Assembly: GCA_944327275.1 (NCBI GenBank)
Contig: CALVHB010000028.1
Location: forward strand, 1-37,842
Length of the DNA stretch: 37,842 nucleotides
Source: Candidatus Gastranaerophilales bacterium
GTDB taxonomy: Bacteria > Cyanobacteriota > Vampirovibrionia > Gastranaerophilales > Gastranaerophilaceae
Direction of reading: 5' to 3'
Position numbers and translations under genes: made by a program
Part shown: piece after piece, positions 1-7,336 of the stretch
How positions within the stretch are numbered: the stretch's first letter is position 1
Layout of the letters: each line of letters starts with the position of its first letter
The notes under the pieces: generated by a model
What the model was told of the DNA's origin: nothing
Databases searched by the model: none
The model's input: the letters and a program-made list of their open reading frames with translations, nothing else

Positions 1-82
1 AATTCTATTTAATTAATACTTACAAAAAATATTGTAATATTTTAAAATAATTTTTTAGATTTCAAATATTAAGGAGCAAATT

Positions 83-130
83 ATGAAAGTTTTAATAGGG
101 AACGGAATTTCGGGGGGGGGGCGTTTCTAA
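83..130 (+). other. Short upstream reading frame with a G10 tract
   Basis: An ATG at 83 has a good ribosome binding site (AAGGAG at 71-76, 6-nt spacer) and opens a 15-codon frame, MKVLIGNGISGGG then RF and a TAA at 128-130. The frame crosses ten consecutive G residues (112-121), which stands out in DNA this AT-rich. Frame arithmetic shows that the sequence after the tract is open all the way into the pilin gene at 187. Eleven or eight Gs would therefore fuse this ATG to the pilin; ten gives early termination. The peptide GNGISG also resembles a GxGxxG dinucleotide-binding start, so a remnant of an oxidoreductase gene is another possibility. A poly-G sequencing artefact cannot be excluded. Confidence 0.4.
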
Positions 131-152
131 GCTTCGTATTTGGTTTAAGGCT

Positions 153-180
153 TTGCAAAAATAAAAAGATAGTATATAAT
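153..180 (+). promoter_or_regulatory. Promoter of the pilin-like gene, leaderless type
   Basis: TTGCAA (153-158), a 16-bp spacer and a perfect TATAAT (175-180). The -10 box ends exactly 6 nt before the ATG at 187, so transcription should begin at or next to the start codon. No Shine-Dalgarno is present in that interval. Confidence 0.65.
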
Positions 181-186
181 AGTGCT

Positions 187-870
187 ATGCTATATCACAA
201 AAATAAAAAAGGTTTTACTTTATCAGAAGTTTTGATCACTTTAGGAATAATTGGTGTTGTTGCGGCAATTACTATTCCTTCTATTATAAATAGTACAAAG
301 GATAACGAATTTAAAGTTGCTTATAAAAAGGCTTATTCTGATTTGTCAAGAGTTTTACTTCCGGCTTATGTTGACGGAGATTTATCTATAAGACAAACTC
401 AATATGACGAGCAGCAGACAAGGGCCGAGTTTGATTATATAAAAGCAGCATTTAAAGTTGCAAAATCTTGTGATGCAGATAATTTCACAGATTGTTGGGT
501 AAAAACAGATGTAGGTGGCGATGCTTGTGGATCGTTGCAATCTGATGGAAGTTTGTGCAACCCTTCTGATGAGTTGCCAAGGAATGGTTCATCAATAGGA
601 TTTGTCGATGGTTCCGGTAGATTTTGGGCAACCTATTATTTTATGGAGAATATCTATATGGTAGACACAAATGGAGCAAAAGGTCCAAATCGTTTGGGCA
701 AAGATAGATGGGGATTCTTTTTAGCAAACAAAGAAGGAGTTAGAGTCCCTGATGATCCTGAAGATATTGTGCCGGCCAAGGTGTCACCTATAGCAATGTT
801 GGATATAAAATCAGAATCCTGGTGTTGTCGTTTCCCTCCTTGTTATTATTATTCTTGGCTTTATAAATAA
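187..870 (+). CDS. Type IV pilin-like / type II secretion pseudopilin-like protein
   Basis: 227 aa. The N-terminus is a class III (prepilin) signal: a short basic leader (MLYHKNKKG), then FTLSEVLITLGIIGVVAAITI, with the conserved Glu five residues after the processing site and a hydrophobic helix that would anchor or assemble the subunit. Prepilin peptidase should cut after Gly10. The rest is a soluble head of about 190 residues with several Cys (around residues 95-125, and a CC plus C near the C-terminus at CCRFPPC), probably forming disulfides outside the cell. The head resembles the many variable pseudopilins I associate with Gastranaerophilales-like genomes; its partner and function are unknown. 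It stands alone, with a leaderless-type promoter and a strong terminator. Whether the frame extends upstream depends on the G tract at 112-121. Confidence 0.8.
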   Translation: MLYHKNKKGFTLSEVLITLGIIGVVAAITIPSIINSTKDNEFKVAYKKAYSDLSRVLLPAYVDGDLSIRQTQYDEQQTRAEFDYIKAAFKVAKSCDADNFTDCWVKTDVGGDACGSLQSDGSLCNPSDELPRNGSSIGFVDGSGRFWATYYFMENIYMVDTNGAKGPNRLGKDRWGFFLANKEGVRVPDDPEDIVPAKVSPIAMLDIKSESWCCRFPPCYYYSWLYK

Positions 871-906
871 AAAAAGTAGAATCCTTTTAAAAGGATTCTA
901 CTTTTT
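871..906. terminator. Bidirectional Rho-independent terminator
   Basis: A perfect 18-bp inverted repeat (871-888 / 889-906) with A-rich and T-rich ends. It lies between the convergent pilin gene and the hydrogenase gene and should serve both. Confidence 0.9.
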
Positions 907-923
907 ATTGTGTTTTTTTTATC

Positions 924-2414
924 TTATTGTTTAACTTGTTCAGTTCCACTTACTTGTTCTTTTATTGATTTGCTTGAGTTTACATAGCTTGTAACCTGTT
1001 TTAAAGCCGGTTTCATAGCGTTTACTGTAGAATTTCCACCTAAACATCCACCTGTGCATGCCATAATTTCAATTAAGTTTCCTAGGTCACATACTCCATT
1101 TTTAGCGTATTTTTTCAAATCTCTTACGGACTGTTTAGTTAATCCGTCAATCACTACAGGATGTGTTGGTAAGTCTTCAGGAAGCAATGTTTGTACTGCT
1201 TTTGCAACTCCACCTGTTACACAGAAATTTCTACCTTCTGCAGAACTTTCTGTTTTGAATTCTTTACCTTCACATTCAGTTACTTGAATACCTAAAGCGA
1301 TAAACCAAGCACCTACTTCTTCGTAGTTAAGAACATAATCTGTATTAGGATTATTAAGCGCTTCACGTTTTTTAGCTACGCAAGGACTAAAGAATACTGT
1401 TACAGCGTCAGGGTGTTCTTTTTTCACAATTTCTGCTGTATAGTACATAGGAGTTTTTGTATCTGAGCGGAAAGGTTTCATTTCAGGGATGTGTCTGTCT
1501 ACGAGCTCATTGTATCCTGCACAGCAAGATGTTGTCATGAACTCAGCACCTTTCATCAATCTTTCTTCAAATTCTTCTGCTTCATTTTTTGTTGTAATAT
1601 CAGCACCTTGAGCGACTTCGTATACATCTGCAAAGCCAAGTTTCATGATAGCCTCTTTCAACTGCTGTGCAGTACAAGGAAGTTGACCTATCATTGCAGG
1701 AGCAATCATTGCTATTACTTTTTTACCAGCTTTAATATTTTTTAGGACATCAATAATCTGACTTTTTTCATGTACAGCTCCAAACGGACAAGCTGATGCG
1801 CATTTGCCACAAGAAATACATTTTTCAAAGTCAATTTTTGCATGGCCATTTTCATCTTTTGCAATTGCTCCAACAGGGCAAGCGCTTTCACAAGGAACGA
1901 TAATTTTTTGAATTGCTTGGTAAGGACATACTTGTACGCACATTCCGCAATTTTTACATTTTGCAGGATCAATTACTGATTTACCATTTTGGATTGATAT
2001 AGCACCAAATTTACAAGTATTTACACAAGGTCTAGCAACACAACCTTGGCATAAGTCTGTTACATATACTCTTGAAGGTACGCAGCCTTTACATGCTGTT
2101 GTGAGTACTGTAAGAGGTTGTTGCTCAGGAACATCTCTTTTTTCAGCTTTATTTGCTAATTCTGAAAGTAATGTACTATCTTCAGTTTCTTCAATAGAGA
2201 ATCCCAAACCTGCGATAGCTCTGTCTCTTAAAATTGCTCTTTCACTGTGGATACAGCATCTATAAGGTACTTCACTTCCTTTTGGACGCATATCATAAGG
2301 GATTAGTCTTGTATTTTCTGCGAAATCATCACTTAAGTAAGCTTTAATTAATCTTACTAAGATTTCTCTTTTTAAATGTGATGTCTGTTTGGGGGTACTA
2401 GTATTCATTGCCAT
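924..2414 (-). CDS. [FeFe] hydrogenase, group B type
   Basis: 496 aa. Catalyses reversible proton reduction to H2 with ferredoxin-type electrons; cytoplasmic, no signal peptide. The N-terminal half carries Cys-rich iron-sulfur motifs: C108/C111, C122/C125/C130/C134, then two ferredoxin-like clusters (C153-C156-C159-C163 and C200-C202-C205-C209, with C175/C179). The H-cluster domain follows with all three signatures: L1 TSCCAGY (C297, C298), L2 SPCVAKK (C345) and L3 MACTGGC (C453, C457). Keeping both L1 cysteines, including the proton-transfer one, argues for a working enzyme. The non-canonical L1 (CCAGY instead of CCPxW) and the Ser before the L2 PC fit the monomeric group B family. ATG start with AGGTGTAGGA upstream. 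It has its own promoter and is separated from the upstream gene by a terminator. The electron partner is not shown. Confidence 0.9.
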   Translation of the reverse strand: MAMNTSTPKQTSHLKREILVRLIKAYLSDDFAENTRLIPYDMRPKGSEVPYRCCIHSERAILRDRAIAGLGFSIEETEDSTLLSELANKAEKRDVPEQQPLTVLTTACKGCVPSRVYVTDLCQGCVARPCVNTCKFGAISIQNGKSVIDPAKCKNCGMCVQVCPYQAIQKIIVPCESACPVGAIAKDENGHAKIDFEKCISCGKCASACPFGAVHEKSQIIDVLKNIKAGKKVIAMIAPAMIGQLPCTAQQLKEAIMKLGFADVYEVAQGADITTKNEAEEFEERLMKGAEFMTTSCCAGYNELVDRHIPEMKPFRSDTKTPMYYTAEIVKKEHPDAVTVFFSPCVAKKREALNNPNTDYVLNYEEVGAWFIALGIQVTECEGKEFKTESSAEGRNFCVTGGVAKAVQTLLPEDLPTHPVVIDGLTKQSVRDLKKYAKNGVCDLGNLIEIMACTGGCLGGNSTVNAMKPALKQVTSYVNSSKSIKEQVSGTEQVKQ

Positions 2415-2452
2415 TTTCCTACACCTCTTTACTATTCTTCCTATAATTTTAT

Positions 2453-2481
2453 ATTATGGCATGAACATGATTTTTTTTCAA
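2453..2481 (-). promoter_or_regulatory. Promoter of the group B hydrogenase gene
   Basis: On the minus strand: TTGAAA (2481-2476), a 17-bp spacer, CATAAT (2458-2453). The predicted start near 2446 gives a leader of about 30 nt containing the ribosome binding site. It lies just past the terminator of the preceding gene, so the hydrogenase is probably transcribed independently. Confidence 0.5.
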
Positions 2482-2495
2482 AATATGTAGGCAAA

Positions 2496-2523
2496 AAAAA
2501 ATAGGTCGTGGGACCTATTTTTT
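2496..2523 (-). terminator. Terminator after the sensory hydrogenase operon
   Basis: A 12-bp stem (2496-2507 / 2512-2523) with a 4-nt loop, followed on the minus strand by a T run (2500-2493). It overlaps the end of the [2Fe-2S] protein gene (stop at 2522). Confidence 0.85.
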
Positions 2524-2782
2524 ATTTATTCAATTTTTCGTCAATTGCTTTTAAAACTTTTTCTACTGTAGCTTCTTTAATAACCTCGTCATCAACTTTT
2601 ACATAAGGTGCTTTAGAAAACTCCCAGTCAATAGAACATAAGCCTAGGCAAGGAACCCCTGATACTTCAACTCTGTCTCCGTATTTTGCCGGAACTGTCT
2701 CAATTAATTCCTGCAAATTTGAAGAACCCATAACAAAACATGTTGTTCCTAAACATACTTTAACACTAATTTTTTTGTCCAT
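2522..2782 (-). CDS. Thioredoxin-like [2Fe-2S] ferredoxin domain protein
   Basis: 86 aa, a stand-alone NuoE/HydA-C-like thioredoxin-fold ferredoxin. Four Cys have the expected spacing: C10-x4-C15 (CLGTTC) and C45-x3-C49 (CLGLC). Such domains hold one [2Fe-2S] cluster and pass electrons in NADH-linked hydrogenases or act as small carriers. ATG start with AGGAAGGA five bases upstream. It is the last gene of the minus-strand run that begins at 5979 and ends in a terminator. It shares its fold and Cys pattern with the 80-aa protein at the other end of the same run, so the operon is bracketed by two related carriers. Exact partner unknown. Confidence 0.85.
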   Translation of the reverse strand: MDKKISVKVCLGTTCFVMGSSNLQELIETVPAKYGDRVEVSGVPCLGLCSIDWEFSKAPYVKVDDEVIKEATVEKVLKAIDEKLNK

Positions 2783-2815
2783 ATTTTTATCCTTCCTGTT
2801 AATGTGGTGCTTATC

Positions 2816-3979
2816 TTACATATACTGAATATTGACTTTCTTGAAATATTTGTCTTGTAGAATGCTTGACATCTTTTTTATTATGTTTTTTCTTATTTCA
2901 ATTTCTATAGGAAGTGCAGGATCATAGTGTGCTTGATTAAGTTTAGCTCCTACCATGAACGTAATGCAATCACTATCTAATAAGAATTTTACCAGTTTAC
3001 CTGCTGCATTGTCAACATTCATATTATTTGTTTCCAAATATTCCATGGTCTTGGTTAATGTCAATATTCCTTCTGTTACTAGGTCTACTCCATCCATGTA
3101 TGAGCAAGATGGAAGTTTACCTATACTTATTGTTGTATCCATAGTAATTGGTTTGTTAAGTTCTCTGGATATCAAGTTTGCGGTTGTTCCTCCGCATATA
3201 GCTTTTTTCCCTTTAAATTTATCAAAAATTTTAGCGTATTCAGAGTCTTTTTCCTGATGGTAAGGTGGTCCTGTAAAGACTAATGCTTCTCTGGGTTCTC
3301 TAAAGTATAGTACACAAGATGAAATATCATCTTTAGGGAGTCTGTCTGTCTCGATATTGCGAGCTTGATTTACGATGTACTGAGAAAGTTCAGTGCTTGA
3401 AATTGTCGGATTTTCTTTTAGTTTATCTTTTAACAATACTATGAGTCCATCTCTTCTTAAACCTAGTTTAAGACGTCCTCCGCCAAGGCCTGATTGAGTT
3501 ACACCATCGGAGCAAAATATCAATCGGTCTCCGAGTCTTAATTTTATTTTGTATACCTTTAGACAACGATTCTTAAATGTTTTTGACGGTATTGATTTAA
3601 AATCCGGCTGCATTACTTCATTATCTCTTATCCAGATAAATTCAGGATTTCCTTCTTCTACAATTTTAGCGTTCCCGTCATCATCAACTTCTATTGCTGA
3701 AAAGGTAGAGTAACTTATTTTTCTTACCTGACATACTGGCAGAGAATTCATTATGATTTCCGCGGCTTTACTTATGGGGATTTGATCGCCTTCTATGAAT
3801 TTTAAAAGCATAGTGGCGGTCATACAAGATAGAATATTTGCCTTAATACCACTGCCAAGACCATCTGAAAGTACTGCAATAAGTTTTGCTTCATCGGGAT
3901 ATCTTTTAGATATAAAATAGTCCCCATAAGCATTTTGGTTATATTTTTTCATTTGGCTACAGTCAATATCTATAAACAC
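2816..3979 (-). CDS. SpoIIE-type (PP2C-like) protein phosphatase with a C-terminal extension
   Basis: 387 aa. Residues 1-227 form a SpoIIE/PP2C Ser/Thr phosphatase domain: GD at 19-20, SDGLGSG (D39), CSDGV (D158) and KDDIS (D217/D218) are the expected metal-binding acidic residues. There is no membrane or sensor part. Residues 230-387 form a separate region (starting ALVFTGPP, with CGGTT near 263) that I do not recognise. The start is GTG, whose G is also the last base of the TAG stop of the preceding sensory hydrogenase gene, so the two are tightly coupled in translation. Phosphatases of this kind recur beside sensory [FeFe] hydrogenases in anaerobes and probably provide the output step. No anti-sigma factor or STAS partner is in the window, so its substrate is unknown. 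Confidence 0.85.
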   Translation of the reverse strand: MFIDIDCSQMKKYNQNAYGDYFISKRYPDEAKLIAVLSDGLGSGIKANILSCMTATMLLKFIEGDQIPISKAAEIIMNSLPVCQVRKISYSTFSAIEVDDDGNAKIVEEGNPEFIWIRDNEVMQPDFKSIPSKTFKNRCLKVYKIKLRLGDRLIFCSDGVTQSGLGGGRLKLGLRRDGLIVLLKDKLKENPTISSTELSQYIVNQARNIETDRLPKDDISSCVLYFREPREALVFTGPPYHQEKDSEYAKIFDKFKGKKAICGGTTANLISRELNKPITMDTTISIGKLPSCSYMDGVDLVTEGILTLTKTMEYLETNNMNVDNAAGKLVKFLLDSDCITFMVGAKLNQAHYDPALPIEIEIRKNIIKKMSSILQDKYFKKVNIQYM

Positions 3980-5700
3980 TATTGACCGTCCTTTTCGTCT
4001 TCTTTGTCATCGTAGTCTTCTGCGATAGAGCTTAATAAGGTTTCAGTTTCTACCATGTGTTCTCCCAGAAGACAAGCAATCTCTTGGACTATTGAGATAT
4101 TTTTAGAGATGACTTCATGAGCTTTTTGTGAGATTTTTTCTCTATTTGTTTCTGCTGTTGTAACATCAGTTATGACAGCTCCTACAATTTCATTTTCTTC
4201 AATTGTAAACGCAGAAATATCATAAAGCCTATTTTTTACGTGATATCTTTCTTTGTGTAAATCTTTTCCTGTTTTTAAAATGGTTTTGAAAATATCTGCA
4301 AAGTCTACGATTCTGTCAATAGCGGCTCCTGCCATTCCGTCAGGTCTGTTTTTGAATACTTCATACATATCACCTGTAAACATTTTCATGAAACTGTCGT
4401 TTGCTTCAATAATATTCATGTTGTTATCTACCATTACGACAGCTGCAGGCATGCATCGAATCATTGCAGCAGCTTTTCTTACCGCGATTTTTCTCATGTA
4501 TGAAACACACATAGATGGTTCAGCATCTCCGTCCAAAAGAGCTTTTGCAAGATCTCTACAGGTTGCATAACCGCATCCTCCACAGTTGAGCTCATCATCT
4601 ACAGTGTGTTTCCCAATTTTTTTGAGTGTTTTAAGAATTTCCTCTAAAGAGTATTCACTGCTTACAACTTTGCTAGGCTTAAGTGTGTATTCTACTACTG
4701 TTGTTGCTTTTTTAGGAATATATTCTCTATTTTTTACTTTTGATAAAACGTCAGAAACGACACAAAGACTTGCTTTGTTTGTAGAAATGCAAGGTCCGCT
4801 TATACATCCGCCCTCACAAGATAATGCTTCTACAAAAATTGTTTTATCAATTTTGTCAGGGTTAAGGTTATTTAGTGCTCTTTCAAAAGCTTGCAGTCCG
4901 CAAATATCAATAAGTTGAATGTTATCTTTAACTCCGATTCTCCTGATAGTTTCGTTCATTCCTCCGTCAATAGGATACAATGAACCTTCAAAAGCTGTGT
5001 AAGGAACAAATTGATTTGAATCATTAATTTCAATATCTGCAAAATCAAGTCCTTCATCGTGTATCCATATTTTCAATTCTTCAAAAGTAAGTGCAACATC
5101 AATTAAGTCGGAATATGCTACTTCATTTTTTTTACCGATACAAGGTCCTATAAACACTATTGAAATATCTTCCCCGTATTTTTCTTTAAGTATTTTTGCA
5201 TGTGTCATTGCCGGGGAACCTATTGGAGTAATATATTTTGTAAATTCCGGTTTGTAATGTCTAATATAGTCAACGATTACAGGACAAGCACTTGATATAA
5301 AAAGACCTGTATTAGCGTGGTTGAGAATTTCTGCTGTTTTAATAGATACTTCTTGAGCACCAAGAGCTGTTTCTGAAACTTCTTTAAATCCCAGGGCTTT
5401 GAGTATTGCTATCATTTTTTTAGGATGATGTTCAAATACACCGCTCCAAGAAGGTGCAAGTGATACATAGACATTTTTTTGTGCACGAATTAAATTTTTG
5501 GCTTTATCAATATCTGTTCTCACCCTTTTTGCATTTGATGGGCAAGCTTTTACACAATTTCCGCAAGCTATACATTTGTCTGGGATAACGGATGCATGAC
5601 CGTTTTCAATTTTTATTGCTTTTACTGGACATTCTCTTATACATTTATAGCAGTCGTGGCATTCATTCACCAAGGTGTAGACCGGATATTGATTATTCAT
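3979..5700 (-). CDS. Sensory-type [FeFe] hydrogenase with Fe-S and PAS domains
   Basis: 573 aa. Order: two 4Fe-4S ferredoxin motifs (C14-C17-C20-C24; C43-C46-C49-C53), an H-cluster domain (about 75-330), a 4-Cys Fe-S motif (C373, C376, C381, C398), a PAS domain (about 410-515) and a charged helical tail. H-cluster signatures are SSACP (C139), GPCIGKK (C187) and LSCEGGC (C295, C299). The L1 position that is a proton-transferring Cys in catalytic enzymes is Ala here (A138), while the cluster ligands remain. That change, plus the PAS domain and the coupled phosphatase, is the known pattern of putative H2 sensors (HydS/HfsB-like). I infer that it senses H2 or redox state and controls the phosphatase. 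ATG start with GGAG upstream. No kinase domain is seen. Confidence 0.88.
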   Translation of the reverse strand: MNNQYPVYTLVNECHDCYKCIRECPVKAIKIENGHASVIPDKCIACGNCVKACPSNAKRVRTDIDKAKNLIRAQKNVYVSLAPSWSGVFEHHPKKMIAILKALGFKEVSETALGAQEVSIKTAEILNHANTGLFISSACPVIVDYIRHYKPEFTKYITPIGSPAMTHAKILKEKYGEDISIVFIGPCIGKKNEVAYSDLIDVALTFEELKIWIHDEGLDFADIEINDSNQFVPYTAFEGSLYPIDGGMNETIRRIGVKDNIQLIDICGLQAFERALNNLNPDKIDKTIFVEALSCEGGCISGPCISTNKASLCVVSDVLSKVKNREYIPKKATTVVEYTLKPSKVVSSEYSLEEILKTLKKIGKHTVDDELNCGGCGYATCRDLAKALLDGDAEPSMCVSYMRKIAVRKAAAMIRCMPAAVVMVDNNMNIIEANDSFMKMFTGDMYEVFKNRPDGMAGAAIDRIVDFADIFKTILKTGKDLHKERYHVKNRLYDISAFTIEENEIVGAVITDVTTAETNREKISQKAHEVISKNISIVQEIACLLGEHMVETETLLSSIAEDYDDKEDEKDGQ

Positions 5701-5736
5701 TAGTATACTCCATTAAAAAAGATGCAAACTTAAGGG

Positions 5737-5979
5737 TTATTTACAAAATTTTGTAAGAATTTGTTCTAATTTTTCTTCATTAACACTGTTATATTCAACA
5801 CCATTTATGATTACATTAGGACCTAACGCACATTTGTTTTCGCAACGTGCACCAGCAAGATCCACTTCGGCATCAAGATCATGTGTTTTTATAAATGCTT
5901 CTATAAAAGCTAAATTCTGTTGATTCCCGCGTGCAAAACAGGAACTTCCCATGCAAACAGTTATTTTTATCTTACCCAT
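5737..5979 (-). CDS. Thioredoxin-like [2Fe-2S] ferredoxin domain protein, second copy
   Basis: 80 aa. Same family as the 86-aa protein at 2522-2782: C9-x4-C14 (CMGSSC) and C46-x3-C50 (CENKC) for one [2Fe-2S] cluster. It opens the sensory hydrogenase run, 36 nt before the sensor gene, and lies 42 nt after purB. GAGGAAG sits 7 nt before the ATG. In HfsB-type loci a small protein like this commonly precedes the sensor; it could deliver electrons to or from it. No convincing -35 is visible, so reading from purB is possible. Confidence 0.83.
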   Translation of the reverse strand: MGKIKITVCMGSSCFARGNQQNLAFIEAFIKTHDLDAEVDLAGARCENKCALGPNVIINGVEYNSVNEEKLEQILTKFCK

Positions 5980-6021
5980 TTATAAACTTCCTCGTATGAT
6001 AATATTTTACAGTATTTTTGC

Positions 6022-7317
6022 CTATAAATCAAGTATTTTTGAATATATTGTATTGATATTTTTCAAAAACTCTTCCTTATTAAAAATTTCATCTATTTCC
6101 AGTGGGGTAAGCAATTTTGTTACTTCCTCATCATTTAGTAAATTTACTCTGAAGTCTCCGTCGTTTTCAAAAGCGTCCAGAGCATTTCTTTGTACTAATC
6201 TGTAGGCATTTTCTCTTGTCAAACCTTTTTCTACGAGCTTAAGCAGGACTTTTTGTGAGAATACTATTCCTCCAAACTTATCAGTATTTTTAAGCATATT
6301 CTTTTTATGCACAACAAGATTTTTCACTACTCCGTTAAATCTTGAAAGCATAAAGTCCACAAGAGTCAAACTATCAGGGAATATTATCCTTTCTGCAGAA
6401 CTGTGGGAAATGTCTCTTTCATGCCAAAGTGGAATATTTTCCATTGCGACCATTGAATTTGCTCTTACAACCCTTGCAAGACCGCATAAGTTTTCGGATA
6501 ATACAGGATTTTTTTTGTGTGGCATTGCAGAAGAACCTTTTTGATTCTTACCAAATCCTTCTTCTACTTCTAATACTTCGGTCCTTTGTAAATGTCTTAT
6601 TTCTGTTGCAAACTGTTCAATTACACTGGCAATTAGAGCCAAAGATTGCATAAAATATGCATGATAATCTCTTGCAATTATCTGTGTCGAAATTTTTGCA
6701 GGTTTAAGCTTCAAATTTTTGCAGGTAATTTGTTCAATTTCAGGGGGGATATTACTATATGTACCGACGGGTCCTGAAATTTGTCCAACTCTAATTTCAT
6801 CTAAAGCGTGAATAAAATTGGCTCTTTGTCTTTCTAAAATATCAATCCAATTGCATATTTTTACTCCAAATGTCATTACTTCTGCGTGAATTCCATGTGA
6901 ACGTCCGATGCAAATTGTATTTTTGTGTTTGTTTGCTAAATCCTTTAAAGATTGAATTGTCTCGTCTAAATCATTAATGATTATTTTCCCGCTGTCCTGA
7001 ATTTGTAATGCAAAAGCTGTATCAATTACGTCAGAGCTTGTCATACCAACATGCATATATTTTGCGAGTTCTCCGAGGCTTTCATTAACGCAAGTTAAAA
7101 AAGCAATAACATCATGTCTTACTTCTGCTTCAATTTCGTCAATCCTTTTTAAATCAAATTTGGCTTTCTTTTTTAATTCTTGAATATCTTCTTTAGGAAA
7201 TGTGCCAAATTCTGCATATGCCTCAGCAACAGCTATTTCAACATCAAGGTAATATTGAAATTTGGATTCTAAAGTCCAAATTTTTGCCATTTCTTCTCTT
7301 GAATATCTATCAATCAT
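6022..7317 (-). CDS. purB: Adenylosuccinate lyase
   Basis: 431 aa from the chosen start. Cleaves SAICAR to AICAR and adenylosuccinate to AMP, both releasing fumarate, in purine synthesis. It belongs to the fumarase/aspartase superfamily: the signature loop GSSAMPHKKNP with the catalytic Ser is present, along with TSSDVIDTA and a conserved His region (RSHGIHAE). An ATG at 7323 would add two residues (MN). I prefer the ATG at 7317 because family members begin MIDRYSR and because a -10-like TAATAT lies exactly 6 nt before it. There is no Shine-Dalgarno at either start. Other purine genes are absent from the window. Confidence 0.93.
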   Translation of the reverse strand: MIDRYSREEMAKIWTLESKFQYYLDVEIAVAEAYAEFGTFPKEDIQELKKKAKFDLKRIDEIEAEVRHDVIAFLTCVNESLGELAKYMHVGMTSSDVIDTAFALQIQDSGKIIINDLDETIQSLKDLANKHKNTICIGRSHGIHAEVMTFGVKICNWIDILERQRANFIHALDEIRVGQISGPVGTYSNIPPEIEQITCKNLKLKPAKISTQIIARDYHAYFMQSLALIASVIEQFATEIRHLQRTEVLEVEEGFGKNQKGSSAMPHKKNPVLSENLCGLARVVRANSMVAMENIPLWHERDISHSSAERIIFPDSLTLVDFMLSRFNGVVKNLVVHKKNMLKNTDKFGGIVFSQKVLLKLVEKGLTRENAYRLVQRNALDAFENDGDFRVNLLNDEEVTKLLTPLEIDEIFNKEEFLKNINTIYSKILDL

Positions 7318-7323
7318 ATTCAT

Positions 7324-7329
7324 ATATTA
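7324..7329 (-). promoter_or_regulatory. Possible -10 box of purB, leaderless spacing
   Basis: TAATAT on the minus strand, 6 nt before the ATG at 7317. The box is weak alone and no -35 is clear, but the spacing matches five other genes in this window. Confidence 0.35.
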
Positions 7330-7336
7330 ACATAAA

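Noticed and set aside
22..186. A real FAD-type oxidoreductase gene starting at 83
   Set aside because: Only GNGISG resembles the family; the frame stops after 15 codons and no further homologous sequence follows.
1491..1745. Open frames antisense to the hydrogenases, gyrA, mnmE and others
   Set aside because: They lie opposite clear conserved genes, lack ribosome binding sites and have Cys/Ser-rich or hydrophobic compositions typical of antisense frames.
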